Assembly (NCBI RefSeq): GCF_009833965.1
Contig: NZ_CP047165.1
Coordinates: 2,108,001 to 2,172,000 of the forward strand
DNA: 64,000 bases
Direction of reading: 5' to 3'
From: Pelistega ratti
GTDB lineage: Bacteria; Pseudomonadota; Gammaproteobacteria; Burkholderiales; Burkholderiaceae_B
Below the pieces are notes generated by a model. That model saw only the letters and a program-made list of their open reading frames with translations. It did no database searches and was not told where the DNA came from. Positions 38,178 to 49,325 of the stretch are shown one piece after another (within the stretch, counting starts at the first letter, position 1; each line of letters begins with the position of its first letter). Both the position numbers and the translations under genes were made by a program.

Positions 38178-40232
38178 ATGAATAAGGTTAAACAATTTAT
38201 CATTTGGGGAATAGTCGTACTTGTTGGATTAGCCTCATTTACTACACTTGCCCTTTCCAGAGGAGAGCAGGTGAGTGCCATTTGGATGGTGACGGCAGCG
38301 GTATCTATTTATACCATTGCTTATCGCTATTATAGTCTTTATATTGCGAAGAATGTGATGCAATTAGATGCACGTCGCTTAACGCCTGCTGTACGTTATA
38401 ACGATGGTTTAGATTATGTTCCTACACATAAAGGGGTATTATTTGGGCATCATTTTGCTGCTATTGCTGGTGCTGGTCCGTTGGTTGGTCCTGTATTAGC
38501 TGCACAAATGGGTTATTTACCAGGTACGCTATGGATTATCTTTGGTGTGGTATTTGCAGGTGCCGTACAAGATATGATGGTTCTTTTTATCTCTATGCGC
38601 CGAGATGGTAAATCATTAGGTGATATTGTTAAACAAGAGCTAGGTCCTATCCCGGGTGTAATTGCCTCTATTGGTATTTTGATGATTATGGTCATCATTA
38701 TGGCAGTATTGGCATTGATTGTGGTTAAAGCACTTACCCATAGCCCTTGGGGAACGTTTACCATTGGGGCAACAATTCCGATTGCTTTATTTATGGGAAT
38801 TTATACCCGTTATATTCGCCCAGGTAAAATTGGTGAAATTTCTATTGTTGGTTTTGTGCTGCTTATGTTAGCTATTGTTTATGGTGAAGATGTGGCTCAA
38901 AGCTCTCTTGCCCATTACTTTGACCTAACAGGTATTGAGCTAACATGGGCTATTATGATTTATGGTGTTGTTGCTTCTGTTTTACCTGTTTGGCTTTTAT
39001 TAACACCACGAGATTATCTTTCAACTTTTCTCAAAATAGGTACTATTGTTGCACTGGCATTAGGCATTTTAATCGTAAGTCCTACCTTACAGATGCCAGC
39101 AGTTACACGTTTTATTGATGGTACAGGCCCTGTTTTTTCAGGTAGTTTATTCCCATTCTTATTTATTACGATTGCTTGCGGTGCAGTATCAGGTTTCCAT
39201 GCCTTAATTTCTTCAGGGACTACCCCTAAAATGCTCGAAAATGAAACCCATGTTCGTGCTATTGGCTATGGTGGTATGATTATGGAGAGTTTTGTGGCGA
39301 TTATGGCATTAGCCGCTGCTGCCTCACTCGATCCAGGGGTTTATTTTGCCATGAATAGCCCAAGTGCCTTGATTGGAACAGATGCGGCAACTGCTGCTCA
39401 TGTTATTACCAATACGCTCGGTTTTCCTGTTACAGAAGAAACCTTATTATTAATGGCGAAGGATGTGGGTGAAAATACAATTCTTTCCAGAGCAGGTGGT
39501 GCACCGACATTAGCAGTTGGTATGGCACATATCATGAATCAAGTCATTTCTGGTGAAGGAATGATGGCATTCTGGTATCACTTTGCTTTATTATTTGAAG
39601 CCTTATTTATCCTTACCTCTGTTGATGCGGGTACACGAGTAGCACGCTTTATGATTCAAGACTTTGGTAGTGTGTTTTATAAACCTTTTGGTAATACCGA
39701 TAACCTTGCTTCAAACCTTATTGCGACTTTATTAGCTGTTGCTTTATGGGGATATTTCCTCTATACCGGTGTAACAGATCCACTAGGGGGAATTAATTCC
39801 TTATGGCCGTTATTTGGTATTGCAAATCAAATGCTTGCGGGTGTAGCACTTATCTTATGTACAGTAGTATTGGTTAAAATGAAACGAGAGCGTTTTATGT
39901 GGGTAACATTCGTACCTGCTTTAGCTATCTTATTTGTAACGTGCTATGCAGGTTTACAAAAACTGTTCCATCCAGATATCAAAATTAGTTTCCTAAGTCA
40001 TGCTAATAAATACAGTACAGCGGCAGCAAATGGTGAAATCTTAGCACCAGCTAAAACACTTGAAGAGATGTCTCGCATAGTATTAAATGACTATGTAAAT
40101 GCAGGTCTTACCGTCTTATTTTTAAGTGTGGTTGCAATTGTGGGCATATATGGTGTGCGAGTGGCTTTAAAAGCACGTCAATCACCTACACCTACCTCAA
40201 CAGAAGTCCCTGCGGTGTATGCTACAGAATAA
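38178..40232 (+). CDS. cstA: Carbon starvation protein A family transporter
   Basis: 684-aa inner membrane protein with about 16-18 TM helices. N-terminal YNDGLDYVPTHKGVLFGHHFAAIAGAGPLVGPVLAAQMGY (patterns GHHFAAIAGAGP and GPVLAAQ) is the CstA signature; GAVSGFHALISSGTTPK near 330 is also typical. CstA-type proteins import pyruvate and/or peptides under carbon limitation. AGGAGA precedes the ATG. Followed 11 bp later by its YbdD partner, the usual pair. Confidence 0.93.
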   Translation: MNKVKQFIIWGIVVLVGLASFTTLALSRGEQVSAIWMVTAAVSIYTIAYRYYSLYIAKNVMQLDARRLTPAVRYNDGLDYVPTHKGVLFGHHFAAIAGAGPLVGPVLAAQMGYLPGTLWIIFGVVFAGAVQDMMVLFISMRRDGKSLGDIVKQELGPIPGVIASIGILMIMVIIMAVLALIVVKALTHSPWGTFTIGATIPIALFMGIYTRYIRPGKIGEISIVGFVLLMLAIVYGEDVAQSSLAHYFDLTGIELTWAIMIYGVVASVLPVWLLLTPRDYLSTFLKIGTIVALALGILIVSPTLQMPAVTRFIDGTGPVFSGSLFPFLFITIACGAVSGFHALISSGTTPKMLENETHVRAIGYGGMIMESFVAIMALAAAASLDPGVYFAMNSPSALIGTDAATAAHVITNTLGFPVTEETLLLMAKDVGENTILSRAGGAPTLAVGMAHIMNQVISGEGMMAFWYHFALLFEALFILTSVDAGTRVARFMIQDFGSVFYKPFGNTDNLASNLIATLLAVALWGYFLYTGVTDPLGGINSLWPLFGIANQMLAGVALILCTVVLVKMKRERFMWVTFVPALAILFVTCYAGLQKLFHPDIKISFLSHANKYSTAAANGEILAPAKTLEEMSRIVLNDYVNAGLTVLFLSVVAIVGIYGVRVALKARQSPTPTSTEVPAVYATE

Positions 40233-40243
40233 AGGAGTATGGT

Positions 40244-40441
40244 ATGAAAGATAAGTTATTCCTTTTTATGAAAACGGCTAAGGTAACGATGAATTTAATG
40301 GCAGGTATCCCAGATTATGATAATTATGTTGCTCAACAACGCAAATATAATCCAGATGCCCCTGTGATGAATAAAAAGGAATTTCTTGAGTATATTAGTA
40401 AGCGCCGCTGTAGTTGTGCAGGGCGTGGCGGTTGCTGCTAA
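40244..40441 (+). CDS. YbdD/YjiX family small protein
   Basis: 65-aa protein with MNLMAGIPDYDNYVAQQRKYNPDAPVMNKKEF (patterns GIPDYDNYV and PVM) and a Cys-rich C-terminal end RRCSCAGRGGCC. This matches YbdD/YjiX (DUF466), always paired with CstA-type transporters and proposed to be needed for their activity. AAGGAG ribosome binding site; co-transcribed with cstA. Confidence 0.92.
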   Translation: MKDKLFLFMKTAKVTMNLMAGIPDYDNYVAQQRKYNPDAPVMNKKEFLEYISKRRCSCAGRGGCC

Positions 40442-40462
40442 TAGTCCTTAGTAGTACATTGT

Positions 40463-40500
40463 AAAACTGTTCTTATTCTTTTGGGTAAGAACAGTTTTTT
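40463..40500 (+). terminator. Terminator of cstA-ybdD
   Basis: AAAACTGTTCTTA (40463-40475) pairs with TAAGAACAGTTTT (40486-40498), followed by a T tract. Confidence 0.9.
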
Positions 40501-40532
40501 ATTTAAATAGTGTAAACATTATGATTCAAAGT

Positions 40533-40567
40533 AAAAAACCTTCCTTATATAAAAAGGAAGGTTTTTT
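40533..40567. terminator. Bidirectional terminator before icd 3' end
   Basis: AAAAAACCTTCCTT pairs with AAGGAAGGTTTTTT with A and T tracts on both sides; serves icd on the minus strand and backs up the previous terminator on the plus strand. Confidence 0.88.
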
Positions 40568-40625
40568 TATGGTAGGAATATTGGCAAATAGCCATATTCC
40601 ACTAAACCTCTACGATAATAAAGGA

Positions 40626-43176
<2,551 letters not shown>

Positions 43177-44481
43177 CTATTGTTCTTCGGTATATTCTTT
43201 TAAAAAGAAGAGTGTGGGGCAAGTGAGGAATAATATAATACCGACAGAAAAATAGAGTTCTTCCTTACTCCAACCGTTTAATAGGAGTTCTCCAGCAATA
43301 ATAGGTGAAATAATAGCACCAATACGTCCAAGACTGATAGCAACCCCAGATCCTGTACTACGGAAATAAACAGGATATAAAGATGGATTAAGCGTAAAGA
43401 GACCAGCAATACAGCCATTCATTAAACCACCGATAAGAATAGCCAGTATAATCGCTATGCTTAATGATTCAGTGAGTACGAATAAAATAGTTGATATACC
43501 AAATAATATCATAAAGATAATGAGTAAAAATCGTGTTGCATAACGGCTTACTATCCATCCAAATAAAAGAGAACCCGCTGTTCCACCTAGTGCAATAGCA
43601 ATACCCACTGTTTGGCTTAGCGCTTTGGATAATCCTGCGGTTTCTAATAGTGCAGGTGTCCATGAACTGATAAAGTAAAAACTTGCCATGACACCGAAGA
43701 AGGGAATCCATATAAAGATATATTTTTTGATATGGTTAAAGGTGAAAAACTCGAATAAAGAAGCTTGTCTCTCTGTGGTGTGCTGAATGGGTAATTCGTC
43801 TAATGCATCATGCCAAGGTTGGCGAATGTGTTGTGTAATTGTACGTAGTTTTGCTTTGGAAGAGGCATCTTTTTGGGTATGGAGATAATCCACTGATTCA
43901 GGTAGCACAAAGTAGAGGAGTAAAGCACTGAGTCCTGTAAGTATGGCACCGACCAAGAAAACAGAACGCCAACCATATATTTCTTGTAGCAAAATAGCCG
44001 TCATACCACCGAGACTCGCCCCAATACCGAAACCAGCCACATAAGCAGAGATAGATAACCCTCGCCATTTTTTATTGGTGTATTCACTGACAATGACATT
44101 GATACAAGGTAATATACCACCAACACCTAATCCTGTTACGATACGCCATAGAATAAGATAGTTTAACTGTGAACTAAAGCATACCATCAACATTCCAAGC
44201 GAAGCAAGAAAGGTAGAAAAGATAAGTAAGGGACGGCGACCATATTTATCAGCAAAGGGTGAAAAAAGTAAAGATCCCAATGCCATACCAATAAACCCAG
44301 CACTCATTAACGTACCAATTTGGTCAAAATTAAGCTGTAAATCGGTACTAATACTCTTTGCTGTAAAGGAAATAGCAAGGACATCATAGCCATCTAAAAA
44401 GTTTAATAAAATAGCGAGACCAACCACCATCCATTGATACCGTGTCATTGGACTTTGATCAATTTGTGTGCGTAAAGACAT
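43177..44481 (-). CDS. MFS transporter, aromatic acid:H+ symporter (AAHS) type
   Basis: 434-aa major facilitator with 12 TM helices and a central cytoplasmic loop (about 200-245). N-terminal LNFLDGYDVLAISF (pattern D-G-Y-D) is the AAHS hallmark, followed by the MFS motif A loop SPFADKYGRRPLL and GVGGILPCINVIVSEY. Family members include BenK, PcaK and MucK for benzoate-type or muconate acids; here the substrate is unknown and no aromatic pathway genes are nearby. AGAGAGG ribosome binding site. Confidence 0.88.
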   Translation of the reverse strand: MSLRTQIDQSPMTRYQWMVVGLAILLNFLDGYDVLAISFTAKSISTDLQLNFDQIGTLMSAGFIGMALGSLLFSPFADKYGRRPLLIFSTFLASLGMLMVCFSSQLNYLILWRIVTGLGVGGILPCINVIVSEYTNKKWRGLSISAYVAGFGIGASLGGMTAILLQEIYGWRSVFLVGAILTGLSALLLYFVLPESVDYLHTQKDASSKAKLRTITQHIRQPWHDALDELPIQHTTERQASLFEFFTFNHIKKYIFIWIPFFGVMASFYFISSWTPALLETAGLSKALSQTVGIAIALGGTAGSLLFGWIVSRYATRFLLIIFMILFGISTILFVLTESLSIAIILAILIGGLMNGCIAGLFTLNPSLYPVYFRSTGSGVAISLGRIGAIISPIIAGELLLNGWSKEELYFSVGIILFLTCPTLFFLKEYTEEQ

Positions 44482-44673
44482 TGTGCCTCTCTTTTGGGTT
44501 ATCGTAAAAATAGCTGTATTGTTATGATAAATTTTTATACTAAGCGTAGTAAACAGTATTTAAAATAATATAACTTATTCAAGAATGAGATAGTATAAAA
44601 ATTGAGAATTATAAATAGATTTATGTTATTTATTTAAAAATAGTGCTTTTTTATTTTATATTTAAGGTATTAA

Positions 44674-44710
44674 AAAAGACTACTTCCCATTTTGTTAGAA
44701 AGTAGTCTTT
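44674..44710 (-). terminator. Terminator of the SWIB gene
   Basis: AAAAGACTACTT pairs with AAGTAGTCTTTT; on the minus strand it is followed by TTTTTTAATA. Lies about 40 bp after the SWIB stop. Confidence 0.85.
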
Positions 44711-44749
44711 TATACCTTTTTATAAGGTAATTTATTTTATGCTACAAAA

Positions 44750-45022
44750 TTATTTAAGGTGTTGACTAACCAATTTTGTCATTTCAAACATAGATACTTG
44801 ATCTTTGCCAAAAATAGGGCGTAATTTAGCATCTGCATTGATATTACGGCGATTAGCAGGGTCTTGTAGATTATTGGCTTTAATATAGTCCCAAATTTTC
44901 TTAGTCACTTCTGTACGAGGTAGGGGAGTAGCACCAACGATAGCGGCTAATTCTTTACTGGGTGTAAGTGGTTTCATAAAAGCTGCATTAGGTTTGCGAG
45001 CTGGTTTTTTTTCGACTGTCAT
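44750..45022 (-). CDS. SWIB/MDM2-domain protein
   Basis: 90-aa protein: a basic N-terminal tail (KKPARKPNAAF) then a complete SWIB fold (about 14-90), with AAIVGATPLPRTEVTKKIWDYIKANNLQD and IFGKDQVSMFEMTKLVSQHL (patterns PRTEVTKKIWDYIK, LQDPANRR). SWIB is best known in eukaryotic chromatin remodelers; small bacterial versions occur in Chlamydia and many proteobacteria, where a DNA-binding or nucleoid role is suspected but unproven. GGAG lies 8 nt upstream. Confidence 0.93.
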   Translation of the reverse strand: MTVEKKPARKPNAAFMKPLTPSKELAAIVGATPLPRTEVTKKIWDYIKANNLQDPANRRNINADAKLRPIFGKDQVSMFEMTKLVSQHLK

Positions 45023-45286
45023 ATGTATTTCTCCAGAATAATATCATTAGAGTGGATAGTCCTAGATTGATTATTGTATTGGTAGGCTAGGGAAGTCATC
45101 TTTAGCGATACCGTCTAGGAATGAGCAAAGAGTGTAAAACACATTTGACAAAATTACAAGCGTTCAGAGTGGACTGTCATGAATGTGCATAGAATGATTT
45201 TAATAGATTATGAGGTTAAGTGCCTCAGTTGCCTAAAGAATTTGTAAAATAGAGCATCGTCAATTTATGATAATGGATAATTTATT

Positions 45287-46345
45287 ATGCAGATAACGTC
45301 AGCGTCTATTACGCTTATTCGTCCAGATGATTGGCACCTTCACCTAAGAGATGGTGAGGCATTAGCAGCCGTGGTAGCAGATTCTGCTCGTCAATTTTCT
45401 CGTGCTATTGTGATGCCAAATCTGAAACCGCCTGTAACGACTGTAGAGATGGCAAGTGCTTATAAGGCACGTATTGAAGCGGTATTAGCACAACAAAATC
45501 TTCATTCATTTACCCCCTTGATGACGTTATACTTAACAAATAATACCTCTGTAGAGGACGTAAAAAAAGCAGCAGAAAGTGGGTTTGTAAAAGCATTCAA
45601 ATTATACCCTGCTGGTGCAACAACCAATTCAGATGCGGGAGTAACCGATCTTTTGGGGAATTGTTCTCGTACACTAGAAGCCATGCAACAATATGGTATG
45701 CCTTTGTTGGTGCATGGTGAAGTAACTGACCCTCGAGTTGATTTATTTGATCGTGAGGCTGTTTTTATTGATCGGGTTATGTTGCCACTACGCAGAGCAT
45801 TTCCTGCACTTAAAGTGGTTTTTGAGCATATCACCACCAAACAAGGCGCTCACTATGTACGTGATGCAGAAGGCCCGATAGGGGCAACGATTACTCCCCA
45901 GCATTTATTGTTTAATCGTAATGCTATTTTTCAGGGAGGGGTTCGTCCTCATTATTATTGCTTACCTGTTCTTAAACGAGAAGAGCATCGTATTGCTTTA
46001 GTTGAAGCAGCAACAAGTGGTAATCCTCGCTTTTTTCTGGGTACAGATAGTGCGCCTCATGCTAAGCATGCAAAAGAGGCATCCTGTGGATGTGCAGGCT
46101 GTTATTCTGCGCTTCATGCGATGGAACTCTATGCGACTGCTTTTGAAAAAGCGGGTAAATTAGATCAGTTGGAAGGATTTGCTAGTCTTCATGGGCCTCA
46201 ATTCTATGGATTACCTGTTAATACAGAGACAATTACCTTAGAGCGTAAAGAGTTTGAAATTCCTCAGCAAGTTCCTTATACAAAAGATGCGCCATTAGTA
46301 CCTTTATCGGCAGGTGAAGTGCTTCCTTGGCGATTTGTAGCGTAG
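45287..46345 (+). CDS. pyrC: Dihydroorotase
   Basis: 352-aa class II dihydroorotase closing N-carbamoyl-aspartate to dihydroorotate in pyrimidine synthesis. Zinc ligands H17 and H19 ([10 protein letters not shown]), carboxylated K105 ([13 protein letters not shown]), and His residues in LVHGEVTD and FEHITT; the catalytic Asp is in [14 protein letters not shown]. Standard length. No neighbouring pyr genes. The 264-bp upstream gap has TTGACA at 45144-45149 but no good -10. Confidence 0.96.
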   Translation: MQITSASITLIRPDDWHLHLRDGEALAAVVADSARQFSRAIVMPNLKPPVTTVEMASAYKARIEAVLAQQNLHSFTPLMTLYLTNNTSVEDVKKAAESGFVKAFKLYPAGATTNSDAGVTDLLGNCSRTLEAMQQYGMPLLVHGEVTDPRVDLFDREAVFIDRVMLPLRRAFPALKVVFEHITTKQGAHYVRDAEGPIGATITPQHLLFNRNAIFQGGVRPHYYCLPVLKREEHRIALVEAATSGNPRFFLGTDSAPHAKHAKEASCGCAGCYSALHAMELYATAFEKAGKLDQLEGFASLHGPQFYGLPVNTETITLERKEFEIPQQVPYTKDAPLVPLSAGEVLPWRFVA

Positions 46346-46481
46346 AATTATCTTAGTTTGATGATATTGAGTGTGTAATAGGGTTAAATAAAGTAAAAAG
46401 TAGGGTCTATTTTTAATGTATTTTTAGCCTTATTACATCATTAATTCATTCTTCATAAGTATAGAAATAAAAGAGAATACA

Positions 46482-47174
46482 ATGCGAAGTTCAGTTATTC
46501 CTTCGGATTTGCCTGATCAGGTAGATGAGTTTATTTTTAAGCACTTGCATCATGAAGACAGTCGATATGATGCCGTGTTAGCTTTTCATCGAACAAAGCC
46601 ACTCCCCAAAATTAATGTTCCAGCTAATCATGGTAAGTTTTTGCATTTTTTAATTCGTATGATGGGTGCAAAAAATATCCTTGAAATAGGAACTTTGGCA
46701 GGCTATAGCACGATATGGATGGCAAAGGATTTACCTGAAGGAGGTAAAGTAACAACAATTGATTTTGATGAGCATCATATTAAGATTGCTGAACAGACAT
46801 TTGCCATGATGGCTTTGCAAGATAATATTCGTCTTATGCAGGGTAGGGCAATGGATTGCTTGGAAACTTTGCTCAAGGAATATAAAGCAGGGCAGATTCC
46901 TAGTTTTGATTTTATTTTTATTGATGCGGATAAAGAAAATAATCCCTATTATCTGGATTATTGTATTGAATTAAGTCGTTCTGGTACTGTAATTGTGGCA
47001 GATAATATGGTACGAGATGGTAAGGTGATAACGGAAGAGGATAAAGCTCCTAATATTCGTGGGATTCGACAGTATTTTAAAAAATTACAAGAAGATCCTC
47101 GCTTGGACTCTACTGCTTTACAAACGATAGGGCATAAGGGGTGGGATGGTTTTGCTATTACGATGGTGAAATAA
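46482..47174 (+). CDS. O-methyltransferase, caffeoyl-CoA OMT-like
   Basis: 230-aa class I SAM methyltransferase of the Methyltransf_3 family. Motif I ILEIGTLAGYSTIWMA near residues 66-81; acidic loop TTIDFDEHH near 95; metal-binding region FDFIFIDADKENNPYYLDYC (pattern FIDADK) near 145; later GTVIVADNMVRDGKV. Bacterial members methylate small catechol-like or unknown compounds. The target is not known. Not co-transcribed with pyrC by spacing (136 bp). Confidence 0.88.
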   Translation: MRSSVIPSDLPDQVDEFIFKHLHHEDSRYDAVLAFHRTKPLPKINVPANHGKFLHFLIRMMGAKNILEIGTLAGYSTIWMAKDLPEGGKVTTIDFDEHHIKIAEQTFAMMALQDNIRLMQGRAMDCLETLLKEYKAGQIPSFDFIFIDADKENNPYYLDYCIELSRSGTVIVADNMVRDGKVITEEDKAPNIRGIRQYFKKLQEDPRLDSTALQTIGHKGWDGFAITMVK

Positions 47175-47198
47175 AATAAGATGATAAATGAGTATTTA

Positions 47199-47290
47199 TT
47201 AAAGCACTACAAATAATGTTGAGTCGCAGTTCTTCCGCTTCTCACCAGAAAACTCACTTGGTTAATTAATATTTCTCCGTGCTTTTAAAA
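47199..47290. repeat. Dispersed ~90-bp structured repeat, copy 2
   Basis: Begins TTAAAGCACTACAAATAATG and matches 723-812. It lies in the convergent gap between the O-methyltransferase and catalase. Hairpin TTCT/AGAA within GAGT/ACTC; one G-C pair of copy 1 is lost on both sides together. Confidence 0.7.
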
Positions 47291-47370
47291 ATATATTTTC
47301 TTATAAAAGTTATTTTAAATAACGATAAATTATCTATTAAAGCACTCATTTTTTTATCTGTTTCAAAATA

Positions 47371-47410
47371 AAACCCCTATAGATAAATATCCGTAGGGGT
47401 TTTGTGTGTA
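47371..47410 (-). terminator. Catalase terminator
   Basis: AAAACCCCTA (47371-47380) pairs with TAGGGGTTTT (47395-47404); minus strand continues ATTTTG. It is 50 bp after the katA stop and may also stop plus-strand transcription. Confidence 0.85.
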
Positions 47411-47455
47411 TGACCCTAATTGCTTAGGGATACTTTATCGTATGATGTTTAAATC

Positions 47456-48922
47456 TTACGCTTTTAATGCTTCAACGGCTTTACGTACGCCTTCACCATA
47501 AGCAGGATCACATTTTGTACAGTTATCAATATGACGTTGCTTGATGAAATCAGGAGCATCACCTAAGGCACGAGCGGTATTCTCAAATAATACTTGCTGT
47601 TGTTCAGGTGTCATTAAACGGAATAATGCACGTGGTTGTGAGAAGTAGTCTGCATCATCTTCACGGAAATCCCAGTGAGCAGCATCACCTGAAATTTTAA
47701 GAGGAGGCTCTTTGTATTGAGCTTGCTCTTGCCACTGACCAAAGCTGTTTGGTTCATAGTGTAATGTACTGCCATAGTTACCATCCATACGACCTTGACC
47801 ATCGCGGTGGTTGCTATGTACAGGGCAACGTGCACGATTTACAGGGATTTGGTGATAGTTTACACCTAAACGATAACGTTGAGCATCGGCATAGTTAAAG
47901 AGACGTGCTTGTAGCATACGATCTGGTGATACGCTGATACCCGGTACTAAGTTGCTTGGAGCAAAAGCAGATTGCTCTACGTCCATAAAGAAGTTTTCTG
48001 GGTTGCGGTTAAGTTCAAATTCACCTACTTCGATTAATGGGTAGTCGCTTTTTGGCCATACTTTAGTTAAGTCAAATGGGTGATAAGGTACTTTGTCCGC
48101 ATCGGTTTCTGGCATAATTTGAACATACATTTTCCATTTCGGGAAATCACCGCGTTCAATTGCTTCATATAAATCACGTTGGTGGCTTTCGCGATCTTTA
48201 CCAATAATAGCTTCTGCTTCAGCATCGCTTAGGTTCTTGATGCCTTGTTGAGTACGGAAGTGGAATTTAACCCAGAAACGTTCGTTATTTGCATTAATAA
48301 AACTGTAGGTATGTGAACCATAACCGTGCATATGACGATAAGTTGCAGGGATACCACGATCAGACATTACGATAGTGACTTGGTGGAATGCTTCTGGTAA
48401 TAATGTCCAGAAATCCCAGTTATAAGTAGCACTGCGTAAGTTGGTACGAGGATCGCGTTTTACGGCTTTATTTAAATCAGGGAATTTACGAGGATCACGT
48501 AAGAAGAAAACAGGTGTATTATTACCTACTACGTCCCAGTTACCTTCTTCTGTATAGAATTTTAAGGCGAAACCGCGAATATCACGTTCTGCATCGGCTG
48601 CACCACGTTCACCTGCTACGGTAGTGAAACGTGCAAACATTTCGGTTTTCTTGCCTACTTCACTAAAAATCTTAGCACGTGTATAAGCAGTAATATCATT
48701 AGTAACGGTAAATGTACCAAAAGCACCAGAACCTTTAGCGTGCATACGGCGCTCTGGAATAACTTCACGAACAAAGTTAGCTAATTTTTCATTTAACCAA
48801 ACATCTTGTGCTAATAGTGGGCCTCTTGGACCTGCTGTTAAGCTGTTTTGATTGTCCACCACAGGTGCACCGAAAGCTGTTGTGAGGTGGGTTATAGGGC
48901 ATTTTTTAGTATCATCCATCAT
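47456..48922 (-). CDS. katA: Catalase (clade 3, small-subunit heme catalase)
   Basis: 488-aa monofunctional heme catalase breaking down hydrogen peroxide. Catalytic H61 ([12 protein letters not shown]) and N134 ([10 protein letters not shown]); proximal heme Tyr in [14 protein letters not shown] near 337. No signal peptide, so cytoplasmic. A Cys-containing C-terminal end ([13 protein letters not shown]) is typical of KatA-like clade 3 enzymes. AAGGA precedes the first ATG. Divergent from the copper receptor; regulation by OxyR is usual for such genes but I cannot point to a site. Confidence 0.96.
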   Translation of the reverse strand: MMDDTKKCPITHLTTAFGAPVVDNQNSLTAGPRGPLLAQDVWLNEKLANFVREVIPERRMHAKGSGAFGTFTVTNDITAYTRAKIFSEVGKKTEMFARFTTVAGERGAADAERDIRGFALKFYTEEGNWDVVGNNTPVFFLRDPRKFPDLNKAVKRDPRTNLRSATYNWDFWTLLPEAFHQVTIVMSDRGIPATYRHMHGYGSHTYSFINANNERFWVKFHFRTQQGIKNLSDAEAEAIIGKDRESHQRDLYEAIERGDFPKWKMYVQIMPETDADKVPYHPFDLTKVWPKSDYPLIEVGEFELNRNPENFFMDVEQSAFAPSNLVPGISVSPDRMLQARLFNYADAQRYRLGVNYHQIPVNRARCPVHSNHRDGQGRMDGNYGSTLHYEPNSFGQWQEQAQYKEPPLKISGDAAHWDFREDDADYFSQPRALFRLMTPEQQQVLFENTARALGDAPDFIKQRHIDNCTKCDPAYGEGVRKAVEALKA

Positions 48923-49325
48923 TATATTCCTTAATAAGTAAAAGAGAGAGGTTTTGTTTACTACAGGATAAGTATAGAGAAAAAATGATTAATAGTAAAA
49001 TTCTATTTTTTTATAAAACCAATTAATAAAATTAATAATTAAGACATAAAAAATGGTAGTGTGATAGATAAAATAAATAACTATAGTTGTTACAATATTA
49101 TTAAATTTGCAAAAAATAATACATTAATTGATATTAATCAAAAGAAACTGTTGTTTATAAACATAAAAAAATACTTATTTTGGCATATTCTTGTTACCAT
49201 ATAACATTAATATGTAATAAATTTATTGTTTTGTTACATTTTTAGAGCCAAGAAAATTCTTAACATTATTAGGAAATTTAATATCTTGGGGTATTTATCC
49301 AAATTTGGTTGATGGAGAAGAGATA
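48923..49325. promoter_or_regulatory. Divergent control region of katA and copper receptor
   Basis: 403 bp, very AT-rich, no gene. Besides the FNR-type box at 49128-49141, I could not place convincing -35/-10 pairs or a Fur box. The copper receptor ribosome binding site is GGAGAAGAG just before ATG 49326. Confidence 0.5.
49128..49141. promoter_or_regulatory. FNR/ANR-type box
   Basis: TTGATATTAATCAA is a perfect match to the FNR consensus TTGAT-N4-ATCAA. It is centred 191 bp upstream of the copper receptor ATG and 212 bp upstream of the katA ATG. Oxygen-responsive control of one or both genes is inferred. Confidence 0.6.
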
